64,000 bases of DNA from Mucidula mucida (taxonomy: Eukaryota > Basidiomycota > Agaricomycetes > Agaricales > Physalacriaceae), in contig JADNYV010000003.1 of the NCBI GenBank assembly GCA_015501055.1, forward strand, positions 62,001 through 126,000, read 5' to 3'. The notes below the pieces were generated by a model that had not been told where the DNA came from, did not search any database, and was given only the letters and a program-made list of their open reading frames with translations. The position numbers were made by a program, and so were the translations under genes. Of the stretch, positions 12,528 to 24,385 are shown in pieces; positions within the stretch are counted from its first letter, which is position 1; each line of letters begins with the position of its first letter.

Positions 12528-13333
12528 GATAGTCCGTGGTCGACAGAATCAACGACCGACCTACACGCAACACGGGAGGAAGAAACACCACATAACTATT
12601 TTCGGACCGACTACCGGTTTGTTGACCGCTAGTTGCCAAACTACGTTGATTTGACGTTGATAGATGCCTCAAACGTCAACGAAAGTCCTTCTTGACAAGA
12701 AAATCTTCAATTACATGGAAATGGCAGGGAAATATTGGTAGGCTCGTTAGGACGACACAGCAAAGAGCTATTTGAATGCTGCGGCATACGACCAACTGAA
12801 ATACGATCACGTGTCATCATAAACATAAGACGTCGGGGCGACCTGAGGCTTGAGCGCCACAGCTGTACTGCGCCTTGCTCCTCCAAACGTGCGAGGATAG
12901 CATAGCTATATACATCTATACTACTCATACACGTAGGAAGAAGTATCTGGATATCAGTCCCGTACGACCCACTTCCTGTGAAATATTGAGTTCTTTGACT
13001 GTGAGATAAGCCTTTGTAGTTGAGTGTGTGAGATGGTGGGAGATTCTATGGCGCGTTGAATTGAAAGAACCCTCACGTTGAATCGAGGCTTTACTATTTT
13101 TCCCTAAGCTCGAAGATAGTAGCAACTCGCCCTTGAACCCGTTATTCATGGCATTGGCACAAATCTAATGAGACTGCTCTAATTGAAGTCACTGTACTGG
13201 GTTGTTACCAGTACTTAAACAGTTTGAACGGATAGCTCATGTGTAATGCCGACGGCAAATGCTCTTATCGTTTTCATAGATATGCCTTTAATAAGGACGG
13301 CCGATAGGCGAACAGTGGCTTTCTCCTTCCACC
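12528..13333. other. Intergenic region between divergent fork-head and M28 peptidase genes
   Basis: This 806-base stretch is the shared upstream region of two divergent genes. It contains a core E-box ATCACGTGT near 12805. The open frames in it are short and show no family resemblance. I see no RNA gene or repeat. Confidence 0.6.
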
Positions 13334-16300
13334 ATGAAGAACAAGTACTACACCTTACCAGTCCATGGTGCAGAGTCCAAGAGGACGCCAGCGAGAAGGA
13401 CGCTCTACTCGGTGCCTGTAGCACTTGCCTGTTTGGTCGTCGTCGCGTGGAATCGTATTACGCCCTTTCTCTTACCACATACACCCACTCTGGACGATGT
13501 CTTTATCGACAGAGCAGCGGAGGAATTATTCTTGTATGACTTCCAATTTACTCTCTTAGTACCTATCTAATGACTTGCAGGTCCATACCCAATGAAGAAA
13601 CTTGCCTCGCCAATTCGCGACATTTCACGCGCAGACCTCATGCTGCCGGGACTGCATATGACCTCTCCACTGCAATAGACTTCATGCATCTGCTTCAAAA
13701 AGAACTGGGCATTGATACGCCGCCTGAGGATCCCATCTTCAAAGCAGGATCTACCGAATCCCGCAACTCGACTTTATCCATACCGACCGCGACCTCCCCA
13801 TACTCATGGATTGATACTTATTACCCGCTATGAGTGTGCCGCTAGACCGGAGCCTTCAAGTGCTTGACACTGATGGTCATATTCTATGGGAGGCTGACCT
13901 TAAAGAGAACTGTGACGAAACCGATCCAGAGGCAGGGAAATACCACAACTACGTTCCAGCCTTTCATGGATATGGAAAGGACGCGGATGTTACTGGCGAG
14001 GTAAGTTGTCATTTCGAGTCCGATGTTGCTGCTGATGCACTACAAAAAGCTTGTTTATGCAAACTATGGCGCGAAAGAAGTATGTGTCGGCCAAAACTAA
14101 CAACGTCACCGCTTATCCTCCCTAGGACTTCGATACCCTTGTTTCTCAAGGCATCAATTTTACGAATAAAATTGTTCTAGCGCGCTACGGTGCGAACTCT
14201 CGAGGTCTCAAGGTTAAGGCTGCTCAAGACGTCGGTGCCGCGGGAGTTCTAATCTACACCGACACGCGCGATGACGGTTCAGTTACAGAGGCAAACGGTT
14301 ACAAACCGTGTGTAACACTCTTTGATTGCTCACTTACAATTTAACGTGGCGTAGGTATCCGCACGGTCCAGCTCGAAACCCGAACTCGATCGAGCGTGGA
14401 ACAGTGGCCTTTATAACCGCGTATCCAGGCGATCCAACCACACCCGATTATCCTGCCTACGAGAACGCTACAAGAATGGAATCCCTAAATTTACCCACTA
14501 TCCCCAGTCTGCCGCTTTCTTCGGCCAATGCCGTCAAGCTCTTGCGGTATTACGAAGGCGGTGGGGCGTCGGTTGGACTCGTCAATCATGGTACGTTTTT
14601 TGAATCATGTCCTAGGATCACGAAGTGATGCGTGTGACTAGCTAAGGAAAAGATTATGCCTATTTGGAACACTATGGCCGTCATTCCTGGACATGTTACT
14701 GACGAAATTGTTATGGTTGGCAATCACCGAGACGGTACATCATTTTCAAGTCAGTTGTCTATTCGTTAACTGACGAGCGACACTGCAGCTTGGGTAGGTC
14801 CACGTTTGGCAATACCCTCCTTGCTTAATGCGAACTCAGGTTATGGGTGCTGCAGATCCAACCAGTGGCACTGTTATTCTTGCAGAAGTAGCTCGAGCTC
14901 TCGGGGCATTACTGAAGACTGGATGGAAACCTCTTCGCACGATCGTCTTCGCCAGCTGGGACGCAGAAGAGGTACGTCTGTCTAGTCACCTCGTTTTCTG
15001 TGTTCTGAAATGAATGGAAACAGTATGGTGGCATTGGTAGTACTGAGTGGGCGGAAGATTTTCCCGATTTCATTCACAAACATATTGTTGCGTATTTGAA
15101 CATGGGTGTGTTTGTCACTCTTGCTTGCGATCTTTCTCTTATCTTTGAACAAGATTCTCCAATGAAGGGATCGCAGTATTGGACCAAAGCGTCACCACTA
15201 CTAGCTCACCTTGTGCAACAGACTGCTCAGGAAATTGTGCATCCTAATGATTCATCCCGCAGTCTTTGGGATGCTACGACTGACGTGGGATCATTCCATG
15301 GGTCAGACGCAGAGATGCGCAAGGTTGAGCACCTGACGCCTCAAGTTCGACCAGGTTTGGAAAAGGTAGGTGCCTTGGGGTCCGGGAGTGATTATACCGT
15401 CTTCTTACAACGTATTGGGGTGTGCATATCTATTTCTGAGATCCCGCTTGTTCTGATTTGACTAGATGGCTTGCTTTGATGGCGGTTTCGGATGGACGCC
15501 AACGGATGCAGTGTACCATTATCACTCTGTTTTCGACTCTGAGCACTGGATGGAGACATATGGTGATCCCGGTTTCTTCAAGCATGTAAGTGACACGTCT
15601 TGTATCACTGGAAACACGTAGACTTACACAAATCATGTTTAGATATCCGTTGCGAAACACTTGGGCCTTCAGCTGATGCGATTAGCAAACACGCTTATCT
15701 TGCCGTTTAATACTACCCACTATAGCTTTGTACTTGAGCAATATCTGGACGAGTGGGTCGTGGATATCCTGCGGAAGTAGCGCTAAGAATATCTTCAGGG
15801 TAGCCACTATCGCTTCGGCAAACTCCATCGCGGTCGACCTGACGTTGTTGCGAGATTCAATACAATCCCTGCAAGCCGCTAGTATCGCATTGGATGGGGA
15901 GAGGACGAGCGCTCTACATGCATATCTCCAGGTCATGCGTCTGGTGAGTTTCTCCTGAATTCTTATCTTCAACAAGTTGACGAACGTGTCTTAATCTAGG
16001 CCGACGGGAAACCGATCTATACACGGAGAGATCAGTGTCACTCGGACCAAGAGATGCTGCGCGTCCAAGAACGCGTGAGGGCGATTAATGCAAAGCTAGT
16101 CGCGTTTGAGAGAGGTTTTATATCCAAGGACGGCATTCCTGGCCGCGAGTGGTTCAAGAACATCATAATTTCTCCGGCGAAGTGGGGCGGTAAGTAGTGT
16201 TCTTTATAAGTGAAGGTATGCTGACCTTCGGGGTAGGATATGGAGCGACCACGTTCCCAGCACTGACGGAGAGTATTACAGAAGACAAGAGTGTGACTTT

Positions 16301-16367
16301 TGCCCAGCATGAAGCCGAGCGTCTAAGTCGTCTCTTTGAGGCCCTTGCGGAGAAAATACGGCCATGA
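13334..16367 (+). CDS. M28 metallopeptidase, glutamate carboxypeptidase II / Vps70-like (two apparent frame breaks)
   Basis: Type II membrane zinc peptidase of the M28B group. The ATG lies in ACCATGA. The N-terminus has one hydrophobic anchor, [15 protein letters not shown]. Next come WIDTYYP, a protease-associated region, the zinc-site motif [16 protein letters not shown] (about 14720-14870), [17 protein letters not shown] with the catalytic Glu pair, [13 protein letters not shown], and a C-terminal dimerisation domain with GREWFKNI and [12 protein letters not shown]. The zinc motif is assembled across a 5-nt exon (14789-14793). Two places break the frame: one base seems missing at about 13832, after WIDTYYP, and near 15772-15782 the frame needs one extra or two missing bases. 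All else is intact, so I favour sequence error over pseudogene. Substrate unknown. Confidence 0.82.
14789..14793 (+). other. Five-nucleotide microexon of the M28 peptidase
   Basis: The exon is CTTGG, between introns 14735-14788 (54 nt, GTACAT...CTGCAG) and 14794-14839 (46 nt, GTAGGT...ACTCAG). Joining ...CGAGACG + CTTGG + GTTATGG gives HRDAWVMGAADP, the conserved zinc-binding block. Without it the Ala-Trp is lost and the frame shifts. Confidence 0.85.
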
Positions 16368-16637
16368 CTGAGGCCGTTGAAATGAGCTTGCTTCTGAGCG
16401 CTGGCTGCTGGCGATGCGGTATCTAGTAGTATCCCTGTGTACCTCGAGTTACTTAGGTCGATGAATAGACGCGCGCTGAATGCCAGCGAAGCAGTGTCGA
16501 GATTGATGAAAGATGAGTCACCGTGACTGCAGTAGTTACCGTGTTACCGTCACCAGACTGATTTGGGTCGACCCTCATAAAGTAGAGCGCTATTTCTCGT
16601 TCTCACAGGGCGCCCATGCCTTTCTCATAATCCGACC

Positions 16638-19600
16638 ATGACTGAACGCCCCAAACTGCTGCGACGAGCAGTCGGCGTGCTGGGCAGCAACGGACAGCCC
16701 GTTTCAGATGAACTCGTGTTCGAGTCCAAGCTGAGCCTCAGAAAGCGGTCATCCGGCCTGAGTGCATCTATCCGCCGCAAGTTCAACAATATTGTGCGGT
16801 CGCGGTCGTTGTTGACGCCGCCCCATCATGTCGCCGACGCGCCCCCACTGCCTATCCACGCGCACTCGACCGACGAGGTTCCGACCCGCGCAGCCACGCC
16901 CAACGCCGCCGAGGTCCACGTTCCGCTCTTGTTACAATCGGGCACGTCGCTGACCAAAGTGACCAACAAGAAACACAAGAAGGTGGTGTTCAGGTTGGAT
17001 GCGGATCAGGGACAGATCGTGTGGGAGGGCAAGACTCATAGATTGAGTGAGTTTGGATCTTAGTCCTTGCTGTAGGCGCTCAACATCGCATTCAGTACCC
17101 ATCGAAGCTATCAAGGAGATACGGTCTGGCCAGGATGCGCGCTACTATCGCCAGCAGTTCCAGTTGGCGCCCGAGTACGAGCAACGCTGGTTGACTATCA
17201 TCTATATCCTTGATGGGAACTATAAGACACTCCACGTCGTGGCTCCGACGAGGAGGTGTTTCACATGTGGAATACCACTCTGCGCAAGTTGCACGCCATC
17301 CGACAGGAACTTATGAAGGGACTCGGCAACGTGGAAATGCGCCAGGCAATGTGGGAGAAGCATTACTGGAAGAATGCGGACGAGGAGAGCGACCAGAAGC
17401 TGGTTTTTGACGAGGTGTCCAAGCTTTGCAGGCGACTGAACATAAACACTGGTGTGGAAGACCTCTATAGACTGTTCAAAGTACGTATTCTTTCACCGTA
17501 CCTCGCTACTCGAGCTCGACATCGTATACAGCAAGCCGACTCGAAAGACCGCGACTATCTCGACTTTCAGGACTTTCGCCAGTTTGTCAAGTTGCTTAAA
17601 TCGCGCCCCGAAATTGACAGGCTGTACAAGAAGCACCGGAGTGCCAACGGTTTTGATTTCGCCGCGTTTGAAAAGTTTATGAAGGACAAGCAGAAATCGC
17701 TGCTTTCGCATGACGAACTCAAGGCTGTCTTTTCAAGGTATTCGTCTACCGTGCCGTCTACACCACCTCTCGAGGTCGACGCTCTCCTGTACGTGGCGCG
17801 CGCCCTACTTCCCCAGTCATGACATGGGAATCCTTCACGGCCTTTCTAATGTCCAGCGACAATCCTGCGCTGTCAATACATGACAGAATGGTCACGGAGG
17901 ACATGACCCAGCCCTTGTCCGAGTATTACATATCTTCCTCGCACAACACGTATCTCGTAGGTCATCAGCTCGTTGGCGCTAGCACAATCGAGGGCTACAT
18001 CCGCGCGTTATTGCATAGCTGTCGCAGTGTGGAAGGTGAGACTGCTTCTCTTACTCCTTTGTAACGACTAACAATCATTTGTAGTTGACATCTACGATGG
18101 TGACGACGAACCGATGATATTTCATGGCAAGACCTTTACATCGAAGGTTTCGTTTCGTGAGGTATGTGAAGCCATCAATAAGTATGGATTTGTGGCTTCC
18201 CCGTATCCCATCATCATCTCTGCGGAGATACATTGCGGCCTGGAACAGCAAGATAAGGTCGCCGAAATCATGATTCAAGTCTTCGGTGATGCCTTGGTCC
18301 AGAGAACAGACGACCTTCCTATTGTGATTCGGGAATTACCAAGCCCGGAGGCACTCAAGGGCAAGGTTCTTCTCAAGGTGCGATCTCAACATTTGTTTTG
18401 ACGTGTCTTCTTACGCCGAGTAGACCAAGAACGTGTACATTTCTCGGAGTGATACCTCGGATGACCTTGTCTGCGACGTGTCTGCGTCTTCTACTTCGGA
18501 ATCGGATGATGATTGGCGGAAACCGATGCGAAGGCAGTCGGACACCGTTGTTCGAGGTAGATTTTCGTGATTTGTATCTCGACCGCCTATTGACAGCATG
18601 TTACCAGATATTCGCAATGAATTCCAGCGTGCAAAGAGCGTCGTCATTCAACGCGTCCGAAGCCGTGGCAAATCTTCAGTACCTCCTCCCCTCCCCCTCC
18701 TTCCCTCGCCACCGTCATTACCTACTACACCCTCTAAACCAATACGACCACCTGTCAAACATAACCGCTCCTCCTCTATCACCTTTGGGAGCCCTCCTTC
18801 GTCCCCTCGTTTCGCTTCTCCACCAGCACTCGACCCTCTTCCGAAGGTCAAAATGTCCAGTAACCTTCTCAACCTCCTCGTGTACACCGTTGGGGTAAAG
18901 TGTCGCGGCATCAACAAGAAGGAAGAATATGCTCCTGAACATATGTTCTCTCTATCGGAGAACGCTGTCAACAAGATGATCAAGAGTGGTGCAATGATGG
19001 ACTTGATCAAACACACCCGCGGACACCTGGTCAGGATATATCCAAAGGGAATGCGGCTTAGTTCGTCAAATTACGAGCCTCATCGTTACTGGAGTGCCGG
19101 TGCGCAATTGGTAGCGCTCAACTGGCAGACTTTTGGTAAGTCTCTGACACGCCTTCATTCTTTGAGCTCACCACATCCAACAGATCTGGGCTTCATGATA
19201 AACCACGCCATGTTCCAACGGAATGGGCGCTCGGGTTATGTCTTGAAACCGAAGGCGCTGCGAATAGCGTCCAAGGAATCCCTTGCACAACGGAGCGCAC
19301 ACTATCTGGACATTACCATCATCTCGGCACAGCAACTACCGCGGCCTAAGGATGGCAGTGGTCGTGAAATCGTCGAGAAAGGCACTGTGGATCCGTACGT
19401 GGAGGTATCCGTGCACGTTCCAGATTGGACTCACGAAGGCGATGCGTTTGTTCCTCCTTCGACCAATGGTTCTCACAACCCGAGTTATTCACCGCCGACC
19501 TCAAATCCGACAACGGCGCGCACTATCACATATCGAACGTCGGTGGTCAAGAATAATGGGTTCAACCCAGTGTGGGAAGAGAAATTGCGAATACCGTTTG

Positions 19601-19863
19601 ATTGTGTAGGAGGGATGAAGGAGTTGATTTTCGTGCGCTTTGTCGTAAGGCAAGGAGGGCAAGAGGATGAGGAACCGCTAGCGGTCTTCTGTGCGTCACT
19701 AGGATCCCTACAGCATGGTATGTTTTTAGTGATGTGCATCGGTTCACGCCTCTCATTGTCTTTTTCAGGCTACCGCCACCTTCCTCTCCATGATTCTCAG
19801 ATGTCTCAGTACTTGTTTTCCACGCTGTTCGTGCGGGTTGGGGTCAGCGATGCTCCGCCATAA
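16638..19863 (+). CDS. PLC1: Phosphoinositide-specific phospholipase C, delta type (two apparent frame breaks)
   Basis: Hydrolyses PIP2 to diacylglycerol and inositol trisphosphate at the plasma membrane; needs calcium. Domain order: a PH-like region (about 16950-17330) ending WNTTLRKLHAIRQEL, EF-hands (17350-17750), X box (17910-18380) with SSSHNTYLVGHQLVG, VDIYDGDDEP, FHGKTF and SAEIHCGLEQQ, a Ser/Pro-rich linker, Y box (18870-19260) with GHLVRIYPKG and YWSAGAQLVALNWQT, and a C2 domain (19290-19850) with DGSGREIVEKGTVDPYVEV. The canonical catalytic histidines are visible. One base seems missing near 17245, before EVFHMW, and one near 17818, before MTWESF. A scrambled duplicate of the Y-C2 region lies at 29352-29884. 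Downstream, NmrA copy C starts 385 bases away. Confidence 0.88.
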
Positions 19864-20247
19864 CGGCTTACACCTTGTTCATTCTTTCATCTTTATATTT
19901 CACTGCATTATCAAGTCACTCATTATAGATCCAAGTACATCATAATCTCTCTTTCTGTATGATAGTAGTAACCCGGAAGGCATACCCTCTGTAGTAGTAG
20001 TGACCAAATTCAATGGATGGCTCAGTACCTTGCGTATGATATACCTGAATTTGCGCCCAGAGCGAGCGGTCACAGCTCTCATCAGCGCGTCATTGCTGGA
20101 TAATGATTACCGACATGGTTGACAATGTACACTTTTGATGAGCGATTCCCGAGAGCACGGAAAATGCGGTATGATTCAGCCTTGATCGGGTGGAAACAAG
20201 CCTTAAGAACACGCAGTCGGGAAGGATACGTCTATACAAACTCCCAC
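19864..20247 (+). other. Upstream region of NmrA copy C, duplicated before copy D
   Basis: From about 20065 on, this stretch matches 30020-30187 closely (TCAGCTCTCATCA, CGACATGGTTGACAATGTAC, GATGAGCGATTCCCGAGAGC). No gene is seen. Confidence 0.7.
20143..20158 (+). promoter_or_regulatory. Shared 16-base upstream element, copy C
   Basis: CGATTCCCGAGAGCAC, 90 bases before the ATG of copy C, identical to the elements of copies A, B and D. Confidence 0.45.
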
Positions 20248-21348
20248 ATGTCTACTACTACCAAACCATTCGTGCTCATTGTCGGAGGTGCCGGCCAAAC
20301 TGGTCATGTCATCACCAAAGCCTTGTTGAAGGATGGCAAATTCGTGCGTCCATCAACAAGTTTGATCGAAAGTGATGTGCGCTAATCCTGATCGTAGCGA
20401 GTCGCCTTGTTAGTCCGTCCTAGCTCCGTCAACAAGCCTCTCGTGAAAGAGCTGAAGGCGGCGGGAGCAGAGATTCGCCTTGGCGATATAACGGAGGCCC
20501 CGGAGAAGATGGAAGCCTTCCTGCAGGGCGTCGATATTCTCGTCTCGCTCGTGCTCGCGATGGTCGACCAGAAACCGCTGTTCCGCGCTGCGAAGAAAGT
20601 AGGCGTCGGACGCGTCGTTCCCTCCGACTTTGGTCCCTACGCGCCCCGCGGCGTAATGACCATGCATGACATTGTGAATTCCATCCGTCTCCATGCATAC
20701 TGATCTAACTGTGTGTGCTACAGAAACTTGACGTCCGGGACTACATCAAGGAGCTCGGGTTGCCCTATACCTTCATCGAAGTTGGCTGGTGGCTACAAGG
20801 GCTGTTCCCTTACCCACACGCCCTACCAGAAAACATATTCGTCACCAAGACCTACTTCGGAGACCGCCAGAAGAAGGTTCTATACACAGAACTCAACTCA
20901 ATCGGTACCTTCGTCGCACGCATCCTCGCCGACCCGCGCACTCTCAACCAGACGGTCATCACGTCCGATGGCGAGGCCACTGTGAACGACATCTATACAG
21001 TGGCGAGCAAAATCTCCGGAGAGGATTTCTTCGACTTTACAAGGGTATGTGGATATCGTCTCGCTCTCTATGCTTCGAAATGCTGATTGTGACGTGTAGG
21101 TTCCAGACGAGGAGCTCTTCGCCAGAATGAAGAGCAATGATATCGGAACCAAAGTCATATCGGAATACCGGAACAGTCTCTATGTTCGTGGTGACAACAC
21201 GCTCGCCAACGCTGTGGCTGGTGGGTCATTGGATGCACGGAAATTGTACCCGGATGTGCCAGTCGCCTCGGTGGAGCAGGCAGCGAAAGAGTTTTATGCT
21301 AACCCTACGGTTCCAGAGTATGATCTTTCGACGGTGTCATTAAACTAG
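20248..21348 (+). CDS. NmrA/isoflavone-reductase-like oxidoreductase, copy C
   Basis: Full atypical short-chain dehydrogenase of 313 residues; predicted NAD(P)H-dependent, substrate unknown. Exons are 20248-20343, 20398-20673, 20724-21044 and 21100-21348, all introns with GT-AG ends and TAG or CAG acceptors. Motifs: GGAGQTG glycine loop, RVVPSDFGPYAPRGV, LGLPYTFIEVGWWLQG and the end EYDLSTVSLN. Reading frame and splice sites are clean, so this is a likely functional copy. It lies between the phospholipase gene and Rpp40. The block from the phospholipase 3' end through this gene to about 21850 is duplicated at 29352-31840. Confidence 0.92.
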
Positions 21349-21890
21349 GCAACGAGCAGTCAGTGTAATATTATCCAATCAAAGAATCTGCAGCAAGGAC
21401 TTGACCACGGTGGGAAGCAACCATGAGTTCAGTATTTTGAACCTACACTGCGTTCGATTACTGCACGCACAAATGAGAGCTCGCTCGTTTATGACGCTGG
21501 AAACCAAAGCTGTCGTGTTGTAAATTCAGCGGTCGGGCGTGGAAATTATGCCGCTCGTTCCTCGACACATTTGGGTGAGAAGACCTTGGAGGTCGGACCA
21601 TTTCTGTTGAATGCCTCATTGGGAGTGTGCAGGCCGTTGTCGCTGGCGACGAGAGGTTTAAGGAGGGCAGTGAATACATCGATTCTACTTCAATGCCACG
21701 ACGGACTTGAAGGAGAGCTCGTGGTTCGTTACCATGTCCGTTTTGGGCACTCACCTGCACGTTGAGGGCACAGCAGTCGTTGTTTAGAATGCCTAAGAGA
21801 CTACTCAATTGAAAAAAGATCCTCGTCGAGAGTGAATTGTTTTCCCTGCTGTTGACACATGCCGTCTGATATCGTAAACACGAGCTTACA
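21349..21890. other. Spacer downstream of NmrA copy C
   Basis: 3' flank of copy C and of RPP40 (convergent). Parts match the flank of copy D, for example CTGCACGCACAAATGAG near 21462, TCCGTTTTGGGCACTCA near 21740 and ATCCTCGTCGAGAGTGAATT near 21820. No gene is seen. Confidence 0.6.
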
Positions 21891-23311
21891 TTAGTGGGAC
21901 GCCGCTAGAACCCATCTGGGAGAAATGTCATCTGAGCTTGGCGATGGTAGTAGGAATATCATAGACCAAACATCGTTTTCTCCCTTCGAGGGGTTTACAA
22001 GCGGCGTCAAGAGCCCTTTGTTCGAAGCCTGGAAGGCGCTCTTCGGCAGATATGGGACAGGATTCATATCATATCCGTGACATGTTATGGATGCGAAGTC
22101 ATCTGAGGCCGCTGACTTCCTGATGAACGGTTAACGTGGAGTTCTGATAGACCAACTTGTGGACGTGCTTACAGAGAGTCGACAACTGTATTGATGATGG
22201 TCTGTACAAAGGCGGGCCCAAGGAACCCTTTCCAGCGCAAGCGAGTGACGTTGCATGGTCGACAAGATGGCGGAGGCTCGTAGAGACAGATAGAGGGATC
22301 AATAGAATCGGTGACGCTCAACCTGTGGGTGTGCCATATCAGTCAAACGTCCATGCATCGCAAAAACAAAGCCACCTCTGCGAACCTATCCCGACCAAGC
22401 CCACCCATTCGAATAAGGAATTGATCTCTTCCTCCCAATCCTCATCGCCTTTGCTCGGTAACTTATCCATCTTTGGCGTGTGAACGTCGTGTAGGACGAT
22501 TCTTTTACAAGTAACCGCTTGGACAGCACGATTGGAGAGGATTTCGTTCTCCAAAATCGTGTTGCCTAGGAATTGGCAAGTCAAAATGGGGGGTGTTCTG
22601 TTCTTAAGCTTGTCGTATTTACCTTCAGCTGCGCACAATACCGTCCACGAATGATGTTTTGCGTCAAAGGTTTTCAAAGCATCTTCAAGTCGGCGGCGAC
22701 TGGCAGGAGATTCTGTATGACCATGAAGGGGTATACTGATGACTGCACTAGAGGGCATCAAGAAGGCTTCAAGGCCGACGCGTTGGAGAAACTAATACCA
22801 TGGCGCTCTTCCATTGGGTGTCCCTTCCCATGACCCAAGACGACTTTCTGCCCGGTGATTCCAAGGGCTTCGTAGGTCTCTTTGACTACCGAAATTGTAA
22901 GGATGCCGCGTTGGTCGATGCACCACACGTCCTCGACATTGCCCACGCTGAGCATCGTGATCCCGCTACAAGTGGTGAGTAAATGTTCCTACCGAGTAAT
23001 CGATTTGATACGTGTGTACCTGCGATAGATCGAGGTGGCGCCAGAGAGTGTTATGTCTCCCTTGACAAAGCTGGTTTGAAGGTTACCGAGAGCATTTTCG
23101 AGGGCATCATTCGAGGGAAATATCACGTCAATCTGACGCGATTAAGTGGTAGGACAGGCCAATATGTAAGGGTTGAACCTGTTGCACAAAGGGAGAAGAC
23201 GCTGCTAGTGTATGGGGCCGTTCGTTTGAGGAACCGAAGCGGATGTTCATGGTGGGAAGCAAGATCGATGCGGGGATGGCCGGTCCGGTAACCGAATCTT
23301 CTCTCTTCCAT
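21891..23311 (-). CDS. RPP40: RNase P/MRP protein subunit Rpp40-like (one apparent frame break)
   Basis: Rpp40 is a protein subunit of nuclear RNase P and RNase MRP, which mature tRNA 5' ends and rRNA. The start MEERRFGYRTGHPRIDL is the first in-frame ATG. Family-like blocks in order are WCIDQRGILTISVVKETYE, ALG, MPSSAVISIPLHGH, LLHD-region text ending in EEINSLFEWVGLVGIGSQ, VTRLRWKGFLGPAFVQTIIN and the C-terminal ITCHGYDMNPVPYLPKSAF, ending WVLAASH. One base seems missing near 22767, where SALK must join FLMPSS. At least five introns are needed. The call rests on remembered family similarity, not a search; it converges on NmrA copy C. Confidence 0.72.
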
Positions 23312-23821
23312 CGACCGCCTAATTGAAGCTTCTATATCTGTAACACTGACATGGCTGGAACGAACGACGAGTTAATGCTTTCTATGTCTTCCCGCCACTT
23401 TACTCAGTCCTATCGATATTCCGACAGCGGCATGTCACCATCGCTCTTTGCTATCGATTTGTTATTCAGAGATGTTCTATTGGGTCTTGGGCTATCGCGC
23501 AGGGTTCAAAATAGTCTGGATCGCAAGTTCCGCCATAATGAACGGAGTCAACAGACTCACACCACAATCCATCCGGGCGTTTGAGCCCCATCACACGCGC
23601 AGTTCCAGACCGCACCGCCCATTCCAGTACCCCAAAGACTGCTGTCCAGCTAGTGTCTCGAGCTCTCTTCTTCCCGAATAGACACGGGCTCTATTTTGGA
23701 CTGCTAGGACGAGCGCATACAAAAGGTGATATGTTTTTTGTGAAAGACCCATCAGCCAGCTTCCGCCTGTCTACACATTCTCAGAGCTCTCTTCGAGTCA
23801 TCTTCTATACCACTCACAATA
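23312..23821. other. Divergent promoter region RPP40 / COX8
   Basis: 510 bases between the start codons of two divergent genes. Open frames here are short and resemble nothing known to me. No repeat or RNA gene seen. Confidence 0.5.
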
Positions 23822-24180
23822 ATGAGTCTCCTTGCCACCAGCGCTACTCGAGTAGCTCTCCGCTCCGGCACCCACATAGCACAGCGGAGATTTATTAACT
23901 ATATCCCGCAATGTGTGAAACCACACACCTCAGTGGAGGTACGCCTGCTCATCCTACACCTGATCATCATTGATAAGCTTACCGGTTCTGCAGCATCTGC
24001 CTTTTAATTACCTCAACAAGAAGGCGTTCACCTACAAATTCGTGGCTTATCTTGGCTTCGGATTTGCCTTGCCCTGGGTTGCCGTTGGCTGGCAATGGTA
24101 AGACCTTTCGTCTACATCTTGTAATCGCGGCAAGCTGATTGCACTCTAGGTACAAGCCAGGAGGGTTTAAGAACCCTTAA
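23822..24180 (+). CDS. COX8: Cytochrome c oxidase subunit Cox8 (COX7C family)
   Basis: Small single-span subunit of mitochondrial complex IV. Exons 23822-23938, 23994 to about 24099, and a last short exon ending 24180 give about 83 residues. The N-terminus MSLLATSATRVALRSGTHIA, rich in Ala, Ser and Arg, fits a mitochondrial presequence. The mature part HLPFNYLNKKAFTYKFVAY and LGFGFALPWVAVGWQWYKPG matches the family's PFN..NKKAF motif and single membrane helix. The second intron splits the codon of the last Trp. Intact and probably constitutive. Confidence 0.88.
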
Positions 24181-24385
24181 TTGATCGCTCGCCACACCCA
24201 TGAACCATCGATTGTAATCTAAACTGTACAGCGCAATGTAATATACCATTAATTTCGAACCTTCAAACATTTGGGCGATACATTGGCAGACATTGATAGC
24301 AGAGTAAGTATGTAAAAAGGGTATCGTAAGGGCTACAACAATGTCCTTGTAATTAAGCGTGCGAGGGAATTCGTTTACAACAACT

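Noticed and set aside
17790..17817. A 28-nt intron (GTACGT...CCCCAG) to explain the phospholipase frame break
   Set aside because: Too short compared with the 44-60 nt introns here, and its removal does not restore the right frame.
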